A DNA stretch of 64,000 bases, taken from NCBI RefSeq assembly GCF_029714325.1, contig NZ_CP121666.1:3658001-3722000 (forward strand), in the 5' to 3' direction. Numbering within the stretch: position 1 is the stretch's first letter; each line of letters opens with the position of its first letter. The position numbers and the translations under genes were made by a program. The notes beneath the pieces were generated by a model. It made no database searches. It was not told the DNA's origin and saw nothing but the letters and a program-made list of their open reading frames with translations. The stretch comes from Bradyrhizobium sp. CB1717 (GTDB taxonomy: Bacteria > Pseudomonadota > Alphaproteobacteria > Rhizobiales > Xanthobacteraceae). Positions 24,910-32,896 of the stretch are shown here, in pieces.

Positions 24910-26703
24910 TCAGTGCATGAAGCCGCGGTGGTTGTTGCCGCCGCCCGTGCTCGGGGCCTGGTTCATCGACTGGCGGAAGTTGTTGTTGCTGTTGACCATG
25001 CGGTTCGGCGTCGTGTTGAGCTGCGGACGGTTGGTCTGCACGTTGTTCTGGACCTGCACCTTGTTCACCGGATTGTTGTTGAGCTTCACGATGCCGGTGT
25101 TGCCGTTGTTGACGCGGATCGGGTTGTTCTGCGTCTGAACAGGCTTCACGTCGACGGTCGAGCCGCCCTTGCCGACATTGACCGGCATGCTGACGATCTT
25201 GCCCGGATTGCCGTTGGCGTTGCCGCCGTTCGGCTTGGTGTTGGTCACGGGCAGCGTCACGATCTTGCCGGTACCGCCAGCGTTGTTGGTCGGCGCAGGC
25301 AGGGTGACGATCTTGCCCGGGGTCTGCGACGGCGTGCCGTTCGGCTGGTTGTTGCCGACCGGCAGGCTCCCGACCTGGCCGCCATTGCCGAGCTTGCCGA
25401 TGACGTTGCCATCGACCGGCTTCTGCACGACGGGCAGGTTGCCATTGACCTGCGCGCCGCCATTGCCCTGCTGCATCAGCGGCATGTATTTGGGCTGGCC
25501 GAGATTGCCGATCTTGAAGGTCGGGGCAATGTTCTGCGGGGCGAGAAACTTCGTCGCCTGCATCAGCGGGATCAGTTTCGGCTGCGCTGCGAGCTTCAGT
25601 GCGGACACGGCATAGGGACTGTTGCCGTAGCTGTCGTAGAAGGTCTGATAGCCGAGCGGCGAGTTCACGAGCACCGCCTTGTGCCAGGCCTGCGAGATCA
25701 GCAGGTTCGAGAGCAGCCAGCGGATGTGGTCGCACAGCGGGTCGTGCGGATACATCCGGATGAACTCCTGATAGTACTCCGGCCGGCCCTCGGACACGAC
25801 ATAGTCATAGGCTTGGCGGGTCGAGCGGCTCGGCAAATTGGAGGCCATCTGCACGACGGGCGCATTCACCGGCACGCGGTTGGCGGCGACCGCGGTGTCG
25901 CCGAAGAAGGTGAAGTCGCTGGTGAGCGAGGAGCTCTCCCAGGGGATCTGCGCGCCGCTGGTGGTCTGGTTCACCTGGAGGCGTACGCGCTTGAAGAGCT
26001 GCTCGATCGGTACATTGGGTTCGCGCGCGACGTTCAGGAAGGCTTGCGTGTACGGGCTGTGGCCGCCCGTGCCGTCGAGCGCTTCGGCGCCCGGCGCGGT
26101 CGAATAGCCGACGATCGAGCCGTTCGGCGCATCGACGATGGCGAGGCCGCGGCCGGCGTCGTTCACGGTCGGGAACGGGTTGTTGCGACAGGCATCGAGG
26201 ATGACGATGCGCATGCGGCTCGGGATCGTCTCCAGCGTCGACATCACGTCGACCAGGCGCACCGAATTGTTGACGAGCTCGGTGGGGCTGGACACTTTCG
26301 CATCGACAGGAACGAGATAGTTCTCGCCGGCGAGCTGGACGCCGTGACCGGCGTAGTAAACCATCGCGACGGTGTTCGGACCGCGCGCGGACACTTTGGC
26401 GGAGAAATCCTGCACGACACGGAGCATGTCGTTCTGGCCCAGATCGGTTGCCGAGACCACCTCGAACCCGGCGGAGTTCAAAAACTGCGCCATCGACTGG
26501 GCATCATTGTCGGGATTGGCGAGCTGCGGCGCGTTCTGGTAGTTCGAATTGCCGATCACCAGCGCCACGCGCTGCTCCGGCCCTTGCAATGCGGTTGGGG
26601 CCGGCTGGACCGGGGCGACTTGTGCGGAAACCGGGCCGCAGGCGAAGCCGAACAGGCTTCCCACGAGGCTGGCCGTCATCAGGAAAGGTCTTAGGCGGAA
26701 CAT
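24910..26703 (-). CDS. Secreted caspase-fold (peptidase C14) protein with Asn/Gly-rich tail
   Basis: A 597-residue precursor. A signal peptide ends near residue 27 (GPVSA/Q). The p20-like caspase domain spans about 44-270, with VALVIGNSNYQN at its start, the catalytic histidine in VYYAGHGVQ (H120) and the catalytic cysteine in ILDACRNNPF (C172), both intact. A middle helical part follows. From about residue 400 the tail is low-complexity, rich in Asn, Gly, Pro and Gln, with repeated GKIVTLP/GKIVSMP units and ending GGGNNHRGFMH. GGAG eight bases upstream supports the start. Bacterial orthocaspases usually cut after basic residues; a periplasmic or outer-surface role is inferred from the signal peptide. 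Confidence 0.87.
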   Translation of the reverse strand: MFRLRPFLMTASLVGSLFGFACGPVSAQVAPVQPAPTALQGPEQRVALVIGNSNYQNAPQLANPDNDAQSMAQFLNSAGFEVVSATDLGQNDMLRVVQDFSAKVSARGPNTVAMVYYAGHGVQLAGENYLVPVDAKVSSPTELVNNSVRLVDVMSTLETIPSRMRIVILDACRNNPFPTVNDAGRGLAIVDAPNGSIVGYSTAPGAEALDGTGGHSPYTQAFLNVAREPNVPIEQLFKRVRLQVNQTTSGAQIPWESSSLTSDFTFFGDTAVAANRVPVNAPVVQMASNLPSRSTRQAYDYVVSEGRPEYYQEFIRMYPHDPLCDHIRWLLSNLLISQAWHKAVLVNSPLGYQTFYDSYGNSPYAVSALKLAAQPKLIPLMQATKFLAPQNIAPTFKIGNLGQPKYMPLMQQGNGGAQVNGNLPVVQKPVDGNVIGKLGNGGQVGSLPVGNNQPNGTPSQTPGKIVTLPAPTNNAGGTGKIVTLPVTNTKPNGGNANGNPGKIVSMPVNVGKGGSTVDVKPVQTQNNPIRVNNGNTGIVKLNNNPVNKVQVQNNVQTNRPQLNTTPNRMVNSNNNFRQSMNQAPSTGGGNNHRGFMH

Positions 26704-26778
26704 GGCGTGCTCCTCTGGCACTGATCTCGATGCGAGATTGGTTGCGAGGCAGACTGGCCGCGTTCGAGTTCGGGGTCC

Positions 26779-26819
26779 GTGATCCCAGTCACCATGGTAT
26801 GCTGCGTGATCTGAATCAC
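26779..26819. promoter_or_regulatory. Two GTGA-N6-TCAC dyads (CRP/FNR-family-like sites)
   Basis: GTGA-TCCCAG-TCAC (26779-26792) and GTGA-TCTGAA-TCAC (26806-26819) have centres 27 bases apart in the 186-base space between the divergent caspase and mutarotase genes. The second extends to a perfect GCGTGAT-CTGA-ATCACGC palindrome. The GTGA-N6-TCAC form is the core of CRP/FNR-family binding sites; binding here is not shown. Confidence 0.5.
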
Positions 26820-26889
26820 GCTCGGAACCTGCTATGGTGAATGGCCGGTTCCGCCGGCGAAGAACATGCTTCGGGGGAAGTGCCGTCAC

Positions 26890-27330
26890 ATGCTGAAATC
26901 GATCGATCCGATCCTCACGCCTGACCTGCTCTGGCTGCTGGCCTCGATGGGCCACGGCGACGACCTCGTTTTCGTTGACGCCAATCATCCCGCGACCCGC
27001 ATCGCGCAGAGCACGACATCGCAGCGCCTGATCCGGCTGCCGGGCATGAGCATGGAGGTTGCCATCCGCGCCATCATGTCGGTCTATCCGCTCGACGATT
27101 TCGATCCCGATCCGGTGCGCGTGATGATGCCGGTGGACGACCCCGACCGCGTGCCCGACGTGCAGCGGGCCGTGCTCGCGGAGATCGCGCGCGCCGCTGG
27201 CCGCACTGTCACTCCCGGCAAGCTCTCGCGTCCGGATTTTTATCGCGCGGCGGCGGCGGGGTTTGGTGTCGTGCAGGTCGGCGACAGCAGGGGCTATGGC
27301 TGCTTCCTGATCCGTAAGGGCGTGATCTGA
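26890..27330 (+). CDS. RbsD/FucU-family sugar mutarotase
   Basis: A 146-residue protein of the RbsD/FucU fold. The N-terminal LTPDLLWLLASMGHGDDLVFVDANHP contains the conserved GHGD.. and ANHP residues that line the sugar site, and the C-terminal GYGCFLIRKGVI is the usual end. These decameric proteins interconvert the anomers of fucose or ribose. The ATG given is preceded by a GGGGAAG; the start eight codons upstream is less well placed. No fucose or ribose utilisation genes are adjacent, so the physiological sugar is unknown. It is divergent from the caspase gene. Confidence 0.88.
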   Translation: MLKSIDPILTPDLLWLLASMGHGDDLVFVDANHPATRIAQSTTSQRLIRLPGMSMEVAIRAIMSVYPLDDFDPDPVRVMMPVDDPDRVPDVQRAVLAEIARAAGRTVTPGKLSRPDFYRAAAAGFGVVQVGDSRGYGCFLIRKGVI

Positions 27331-27394
27331 ATCGCAATGAAATTGGGGCGAACGGTCATCGTGCTTCAGGCTGCTGTTTGAGCATATCTCCGCG

Positions 27395-29083
27395 CTAGCC
27401 CCGCCCGATCAGATGAGCCGCCGAGCGCCAGGCGTGCTGCGACAGGGCTTCGAGGTTTCGCACCGCCTCGACACGAAGCAGGGCGGCGTCGGCGGTCAGG
27501 GTTCCATTGGCCACCGCACCGAGCGTCGCACTGCGATGGATGCGCAGCATTTCTGCGAGCTGTGTCGTACAACGATCGAGCTCGGCGATCGCCTCGTCGG
27601 GCGGGTCAGCGCGCGGACCGGCCATGGCGTCGCCGGCACGCGAGGCGGGTACGGAGTGCGGCGATCCGTCGACGCGGGGCGGCGCCGCCACGCCGCGCGC
27701 AATCGCAGCCGCGCTTCGCATGACTTCGGCACATAGCTCTCTGGCGCGGAGGTCCTCCGGCCCGCCTGCCACCGAAGCGAAATTGTTTTCTCCACTTGCG
27801 AAGTCCGTCAGCCGGGACGCGTGGTCGAGGGCGTGCAGCGTGCTCGTCAGACGCTGTTGCTCGTCGTCGGTCTCAGGCGGTCCAGCTACATCCGACAGGA
27901 ATATTTGTGCCTGGCGCACGGCATCGGCCGCCTCCTCTACGGATACAGCCTCCTTCCCCAGGCGTATCGATCCAGCGCGGCCGGCCAGTTTTGCCTCGAC
28001 CGAACTGCACACCGTCAAGAGCACGCGCGCGATCGTGCGCCGTACCGCTTCCACCGCCACGATCGGGGCCCCAAGCGCCGAAGGATCGAGACATCGCGTC
28101 AGCGGCGAGCCGCGCTCGGGCAGAATCCGTTCGACCAGTCGCGTGAACGGATTGATCAGGGGCAGCAGGACCGCGACGCCGACGACGTTGAAGGCCGTGT
28201 GGTAGCCAGCCAGCAGCGTGACGCCATCGATCGTGTCGGAGGCGCGCAGCAGCAAGGGCGTTACCATGGGAAAAACCACCAACGCGATAAGTGCGGCAAT
28301 CAGCTTGAAAAGAACGTAGGCGATGGCCAGCCGCTTCGCGGTCGGGCTCGCGCCGATCGCGGCCAGGGCGGAACTCGTCGCTGTTCCGATGTTCTGGCCG
28401 ATGATCAGGGCGCAGGCCTGGTCCAACCCGATCGCGCCCGCGAAATAGGCGGACAGGGTCACCGCGATCGCGGCCGTCGAAGATTGCATCAGTGCGGTCA
28501 TGACCAATCCGATCACGACCAGCGCCAGCACGCCGAAGAGGCCCGACCACCATGACACCCCGGGACTGCCGAGGACTGCGGGCAGGTCCGCCGGGTGCAA
28601 TCGTTCAGCCAGCCCGCCCATGCCCTGCTGCAGAGTCGTCAAGCCGAACAGCACAAGTCCGAAGCCGGCGAGCGCGGCGCCGACCCCGGAGATTCGTCCT
28701 CTGCCGAGAAGCCTGGTCAGCGCGCCGACGAAGATCATCGGCAGCGCCGCGGCCGTGAGCGAGACGCGAACGCCGATCAGCGCGACCAGCCAGCCGGTCC
28801 CGGTGGTGCCGATATTCGCGCCGAAGACGAGGCTCAAGCCTTGCTGGAAGGTCAAGAGGCCGGCGCTGACGAGACCGATCGTCGTCATGGTCGTTGCGCT
28901 GGAGGACTGCACCAGCAGCGTGACCACGGCCCCCCAAAACGAGCCAAGCAGCGGCGTCGACGCAGCCATGCCGAGCACCGTGCGTAGCGCAGAGCCGGCC
29001 AGCGTCTTCAGGCCCTCCGTCATCACGGTCATGCCGAGCAGGAAGAGACCTACCCCGCCGAGCGTCGAGATCGCCGTGGACAT
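27395..29083 (-). CDS. Na/Pi cotransporter-family protein (NptA/PhoU-domain type)
   Basis: A 562-residue protein. The N-terminal two thirds are membrane helices with the two inverted repeat signatures of the SLC34-like family: QSSSATTMTTIG (about residue 62) and QSSTAAIAVTL (about residue 200), each followed by GxNIGT motifs (GANIGTTGTG, GQNIGTATSS). The C-terminal third is a soluble helical PhoU-like region. These carriers are thought to couple sodium to phosphate movement. A GGAAGGAG before the ATG strongly supports the start, rather than one 23 codons earlier. No phosphate regulon genes lie beside it. Confidence 0.9.
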   Translation of the reverse strand: MSTAISTLGGVGLFLLGMTVMTEGLKTLAGSALRTVLGMAASTPLLGSFWGAVVTLLVQSSSATTMTTIGLVSAGLLTFQQGLSLVFGANIGTTGTGWLVALIGVRVSLTAAALPMIFVGALTRLLGRGRISGVGAALAGFGLVLFGLTTLQQGMGGLAERLHPADLPAVLGSPGVSWWSGLFGVLALVVIGLVMTALMQSSTAAIAVTLSAYFAGAIGLDQACALIIGQNIGTATSSALAAIGASPTAKRLAIAYVLFKLIAALIALVVFPMVTPLLLRASDTIDGVTLLAGYHTAFNVVGVAVLLPLINPFTRLVERILPERGSPLTRCLDPSALGAPIVAVEAVRRTIARVLLTVCSSVEAKLAGRAGSIRLGKEAVSVEEAADAVRQAQIFLSDVAGPPETDDEQQRLTSTLHALDHASRLTDFASGENNFASVAGGPEDLRARELCAEVMRSAAAIARGVAAPPRVDGSPHSVPASRAGDAMAGPRADPPDEAIAELDRCTTQLAEMLRIHRSATLGAVANGTLTADAALLRVEAVRNLEALSQHAWRSAAHLIGRG

Positions 29084-29198
29084 GTGTGCTCCTTCCGACA
29101 GGGCACCACAAATAGCGAAGCATATTGATCGAGGCGGCGCAAAGCCTCCCACTCGAATTTGAGTGGCCTTCTCGCATCCGCCTGTCTATGGTCGATCC

Positions 29199-29558
29199 AT
29201 GTCTCGCCTTGTGTGTCTCTTCGTTGCTGTCATCCTGTCGCTGCTGCCCGCTGTCGCGCCCGCTGAGCCCGTGCAAAAGCGCCCCAAGCCGGTCTGGAAG
29301 GGCTACGGTTTCCTGCCCGGCTATCGTCAGCCGCTGAGCAACAGCATTCCGCTCTACAAGCAGAAGGACGCCATGCGGCGCCTCGCGCGCAGTGAACGCC
29401 GCCACTGGTACATCGACCCGGTTCCGCAATATTACCGCTGGGACGGCGAGTGGCACTATTTCGGCCGCCCCGGCTTCGGCGGCGGCCGCTACAACGGCGG
29501 CAGCTTTGGCCCGTGCTGGACGCGGACACCGATCGGTGCGGTGTGGAATTGCGGGTAA
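29199..29558 (+). CDS. Small exported hypothetical protein, Tyr/Trp/Gly-rich
   Basis: A 119-residue precursor with a clear signal peptide (LVCLFVAVILSLLPAVAPAE). The mature part is basic and aromatic, with KRPKPVWKGYGFLPGYRQP, HWYIDPVPQYYRWDGEWHYF, a glycine-rich stretch FGGGRYNGGSFGP and two C-terminal cysteines in CWTRTPIGAVWNCG that could close a 12-residue disulfide loop. I recognise no named family. It may sit in the periplasm or outer membrane. Confidence 0.75.
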   Translation: MSRLVCLFVAVILSLLPAVAPAEPVQKRPKPVWKGYGFLPGYRQPLSNSIPLYKQKDAMRRLARSERRHWYIDPVPQYYRWDGEWHYFGRPGFGGGRYNGGSFGPCWTRTPIGAVWNCG

Positions 29559-29568
29559 GCGCGAGCGG

Positions 29569-29919
29569 CTAGGGGAAACTGCGGACGACCTCGATCAAGC
29601 CGACGATTGCGGCATTGAACGCATCGAGGTCCTCGGCCGGAATCCAGTACTCCAGATGTGAGCGCCCGCCCGCTTCCTGCACATCGTATTGTTCGATGAA
29701 GCTCTGCCTGACTGCAAAACGCGTGACGAACCCCGCGCCGCTCGCCGGGACATTCCAGTCGCGCGCGATCTTGATGGCGTAGTCTTCCGTCAGCACCGGA
29801 TAGAAGATCGGCTGGTCCTGCAGGCGCGGCGGAAACGCGCGCATGCCGGATTGCTGGATCAGCTCCAGTTCTTTCGGGCCGACGGGGCGCCAGAGGGTGA
29901 GGGTGTCTTCGGTGGACAT
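29569..29919 (-). CDS. Conserved protein of the family annotated ADP-ribosylation/crystallin J1
   Basis: A 116-residue soluble protein. LWRPVGPKELELIQQSGMRA, FPPRLQDQPIFYPVLTEDYA, IKIARDWNV and HLEYWIPAEDLDAFN form the conserved pattern of a small family often labelled ADP-ribosylation/crystallin J1 although no catalytic residues of ADP-ribosyl hydrolases are present. The biochemical function is unknown. The gene ends 10 bases from the stop of the convergent exported-protein gene. Confidence 0.8.
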   Translation of the reverse strand: MSTEDTLTLWRPVGPKELELIQQSGMRAFPPRLQDQPIFYPVLTEDYAIKIARDWNVPASGAGFVTRFAVRQSFIEQYDVQEAGGRSHLEYWIPAEDLDAFNAAIVGLIEVVRSFP

Positions 29920-29982
29920 GGGTGTGACGATCGGGTTCTGCGGGCCCTCCTACATACAATGACGTGGTCCTCCACTCCATCG

Positions 29983-30113
29983 CCGTCACCCTGAGGTGCT
30001 CGACTCTTCGGCGAGCCTCGAGGGGCGACGGCCCGGCCGTATCGGGGCCGTTCATCCTTCGAGGCTCCCCGCACGATGCTGCGCATCGTGCGCCTCGCAC
30101 CTCAGGATGACGG
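29983..30113. repeat. Palindromic repeat, CCGTCACCCTGAGGTGC family
   Basis: The outer arms CCGTCACCCTGAGGTGC (29983-29999) and GCACCTCAGGATGACGG (30097-30113) flank inner complementary segments. It fills the first part of the 307-base space between the conserved protein and the Ala/Glu-rich protein genes. Confidence 0.85.
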
Positions 30114-30125
30114 AGTTGATACTCT

Positions 30126-30205
30126 CGTCATTGCGAGCGTAGCGAAGCAATCCAGAGTCTTTCCGCGGAGGGTTTCTGGATTGCTTCGCTGCGCTCGCAA
30201 TGACG
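30126..30205. repeat. Palindromic repeat, CGTCATTGCGAG family, copy 1
   Basis: The arm CGTCATTGCGAGCG with AGCGAAGCAATCCAGA is mirrored by TCTGGATTGCTTCGCTGCGC and CTCGCAATGACG. Two related copies occur at 36989-37075 and 62603-62690. Confidence 0.9.
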
Positions 30206-30226
30206 GTGTGGAGAGAGCGTAGTCTC

Positions 30227-31624
30227 TTACGAGAAGAACGCGATCTTCTCGGCCTGGGTCATGCGGCGGATCGGCGCGAGCGGGTCGTTGGCGGGCGCGC
30301 GGGGTTTTTGCAGGATGCCGCTGGCGAGGATGGTGGCGCCGAGCGAGGGTTCGGGGAGCGGCGTGGGCATCGGCAGCGTCGCGGTCGGCGCCGCGGCCAT
30401 TGATGCCGTGGCCGCCATTGCCGGGGCCTGCTGCTCCATCACCTCGGCCGCGGCTTCCGCGATGGCGTCGGTGAGGCGTGCCAGCGAGTCCATCGCGATC
30501 GGTGCGTCGGCTGCGGGCTCTTCCACGACCGCGGCGGCGACGGGCTCCGGTGCGACCGGCTCAGGAAGCGCGGCGGCGATCGAAGCTGCGGCCTCCGCAA
30601 CCATCGGCTCCGGACCTGCGACGGCCATCTCGACCGGCTCGATGATCTCGTCGAACTCCGGATCGGGCGCGGCCATCTCCAGCGCGATGGCCTCGAGGAT
30701 GGCCTCGTCCTCGGCTTCCGCGGCGGCGTCGAGCGCGAGCTCGTCGGCGGCTTCCACGACCGCGGTGAGCTCCGCGACCGGCTCTTCAAGAGCGACGTCT
30801 TCAACCGCGGCGTTGTCGGGCGCGATGTTGCTGTCGGCAGCGGCCTCCGGCGCGACGGTCGCATCCATGGCCTGCTCGGCCATTGCGAACGCTTCGGCAG
30901 TGCCGGCTTCCTCAATTTCTGCTTCGGGCTCGGGAGTCGCTACGACGTCCTGCGGCGCCTCCGTAAAAGCCACGGGAGCTTCGCTCGCCATCTCGGCGGG
31001 TGCGGCTTGCGCAGGCGCAGCCTCAGCCACCGCGGAGGGCGCCTCCTGCGCCGGAGCCGGCGAGGAACGCTCCGCCTGCGGCGATGCGTCGCCCTCGGTC
31101 TGCTCGATCCGTTCCCTGAGCAGATCGAATGCGGCCTTGAGCTCGACGCGGGGGTCGATGGTCGACATCTGTCCGCAGGCGGCCTCGATCGAGGCGAGCT
31201 GCGAATCAATGAGGTCGCAGATTCGCCCGTCGGCGCCGATCTCGCGCCAGCGCCACGAGATCTCCTTGATGATGCGCACGCCGCGCGGGATCGGCGCGAG
31301 GCTCGCCTCGATCGCGGCGGGATCGAACGCCGCGAGCGCGATCGTCTCGGCCTCGCGGATGGCGCGGCGGATCTCGACCAGCGCCTCCGGCAGGCGGTCC
31401 TCGACGACGGGTTGTCGCTGTGCCGCAAGGGTTTCTTCGATTTTCGCGACCGCATCCAGCACCATGCGGGTATCTGCATTGCGGTTGCGCTTGGCATATT
31501 CGCCGAGGAACCAGCGGCCGCGCGCGGTCTCCATGAAGGCTTCGCGGATCGCGTCGTAATCCTGCTCGTTCGGCTCGGCCGCGCGGGCAGACATGGGCGA
31601 AAGGGCGAATGCTTCGTTGGCCAT
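30227..31624 (-). CDS. Conserved hypothetical protein with long Ala/Glu-rich disordered region
   Basis: A 465-residue acidic protein. The N-terminal 180 residues are helical and look folded (DYDAIREAFMETARGRWFL, EYAKRNRNADTRMVLDAVAK, RIIKEISWRWREIG). Residues of about 190-430 are low-complexity, dominated by Ala, Glu, Pro and Val (APEAAADSN, EEPVAELTAVVEAADELAL), and probably disordered. The C-terminus PLAPIRRMTQAEKIAFFS is again well ordered and may be a short binding peptide. I do not recognise a named domain. The second in-frame ATG was chosen as start because the preceding 16 residues overlap the divergent promoter region. Function unknown. Confidence 0.75.
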   Translation of the reverse strand: MANEAFALSPMSARAAEPNEQDYDAIREAFMETARGRWFLGEYAKRNRNADTRMVLDAVAKIEETLAAQRQPVVEDRLPEALVEIRRAIREAETIALAAFDPAAIEASLAPIPRGVRIIKEISWRWREIGADGRICDLIDSQLASIEAACGQMSTIDPRVELKAAFDLLRERIEQTEGDASPQAERSSPAPAQEAPSAVAEAAPAQAAPAEMASEAPVAFTEAPQDVVATPEPEAEIEEAGTAEAFAMAEQAMDATVAPEAAADSNIAPDNAAVEDVALEEPVAELTAVVEAADELALDAAAEAEDEAILEAIALEMAAPDPEFDEIIEPVEMAVAGPEPMVAEAAASIAAALPEPVAPEPVAAAVVEEPAADAPIAMDSLARLTDAIAEAAAEVMEQQAPAMAATASMAAAPTATLPMPTPLPEPSLGATILASGILQKPRAPANDPLAPIRRMTQAEKIAFFS

Positions 31625-31699
31625 GACAATCTCGTCGCGCAAATCAGTGCGCGTTACACTAACGATCACCACGATATCGACCGAATCGCAATTGGTTTG

Positions 31700-32896
31700 A
31701 TGCAGTCCGAATCACAAATCCCCACGCCCGCCGCCGTGAAGCGGCGATTCGCCGTGAGCCTCGCCCTGTTCTATTCGGCACTGTTCGCGGTGTCGGGCAC
31801 GCAGCTTCCGTTCTTCCCGGTCTGGCTGAAGGCGATCGGCATCGACGCGGCCTGGATCGGCCTCATCAATGCGCTGCCGGCGATCACGCGCTTCACCACG
31901 CTGCCGCAGATCACCGCCTTTGCCGAAAAGCGGCATGCCATTCGCGCCGGGATGATGGTGTCGGTGCTGGCGACCGCGATCGGCTTTGCGGCCGTCGGCC
32001 TGCAACAGCATCCGCTGGCGCTGTTCCTGATCTACGCGCTGACCTGCGCGATGTGGACGCCGTCGACCCCGCTCACCGATGCCTACGCGCTGCGCGGCGT
32101 CGCCCGCTACGGTCTCGACTACGGCCCCTTGCGGCTGTGGGGCTCGGCGGCGTTCGCCGCGAGCTCGCTCGCCTGCGGTTATCTCGTCGACGTCATCGCG
32201 GCGCGCGACCTGATCTGGGTGATCGTCGCCTGGGCGGTCGTTGCGGTGCTGGCCAGCCTGCTGCTTCAGCCGCTCGACGACGTCAGGCGCAAGAGCGCCG
32301 GGACGCGGGCCGACACGGCGCTGCTGCGCGATGTCGGTTTCTGGGCGCTGATCGCCTCGGCGGCGCTGATCCAGGGCAGCCACGTCGCCTATTACACCTT
32401 CTCCGCCATCAACTGGCAGCTCCATGGGATCAGTGGGCTGACGATCGCGGGATTGTGGACGCTCGGTGTGATCGCCGAGATCGTGGTGTTCGCGCTGTCG
32501 CCGCGTTTCTCGCTGCATCCGTCCTCGATGATGGCGATCGGCGGCTTAAGCGCCGTGGTGCGCTGGATCGTCACCGCCAACGAGCCGCCGCTGGCGCTGC
32601 TCGCGATCGTGCAGCTCGGCCATGGCCTGACCTTCGGCATGACCATCGTCGGCACCATGAACCTCCTGGTGCAGCGCGTGCCGTCGCATCAGCTCGCGCG
32701 GGGGCAGGGCTATTACGCCGCATGCAGCGGGCTATTGGGCGCGACGACCTCGATCGCGTCGGGGGCGATCTATGCCCGCATCGGCGATGGCCTGTATTAC
32801 GTCATGGCGGCGATGGCCGCGGCCGGTGCGCTGGTGATCTGGTCGGCGCGGCACCGGCTCACCGCTCATCCCCAGAGCGAGGACTCCGGCGGATAG
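31700..32896 (+). CDS. MFS transporter, phenylpropionate-permease-like
   Basis: A 398-residue carrier with about 12 membrane helices. YSALFAVSGTQLPFFPVWLK, then TRFTTLPQITAFAEK in the loop between helices 2 and 3, and YGPLRLWGSAAF are typical of the HcaT/LacY-like nucleoside or phenylpropionate permease branch. The long upstream extension of the frame is antisense to the Ala/Glu-rich gene and was discarded. The substrate cannot be read from the sequence. The 3' end overlaps the convergent epimerase-like gene by 31 bases. Confidence 0.85.
   Translation: MQSESQIPTPAAVKRRFAVSLALFYSALFAVSGTQLPFFPVWLKAIGIDAAWIGLINALPAITRFTTLPQITAFAEKRHAIRAGMMVSVLATAIGFAAVGLQQHPLALFLIYALTCAMWTPSTPLTDAYALRGVARYGLDYGPLRLWGSAAFAASSLACGYLVDVIAARDLIWVIVAWAVVAVLASLLLQPLDDVRRKSAGTRADTALLRDVGFWALIASAALIQGSHVAYYTFSAINWQLHGISGLTIAGLWTLGVIAEIVVFALSPRFSLHPSSMMAIGGLSAVVRWIVTANEPPLALLAIVQLGHGLTFGMTIVGTMNLLVQRVPSHQLARGQGYYAACSGLLGATTSIASGAIYARIGDGLYYVMAAMAAAGALVIWSARHRLTAHPQSEDSGG

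Noticed and set aside
24688..26694. Plus-strand open frame of 668 codons
   Set aside because: Antisense shadow of the caspase gene, with Arg/His/Val-rich composition typical of such frames in high-GC DNA.
30261..31559. Plus-strand Ser/Ala-rich frame of 432 codons
   Set aside because: Mirror of the Ala/Glu-rich coding sequence on the other strand; its Ser richness comes from reading the same repeats in reverse.
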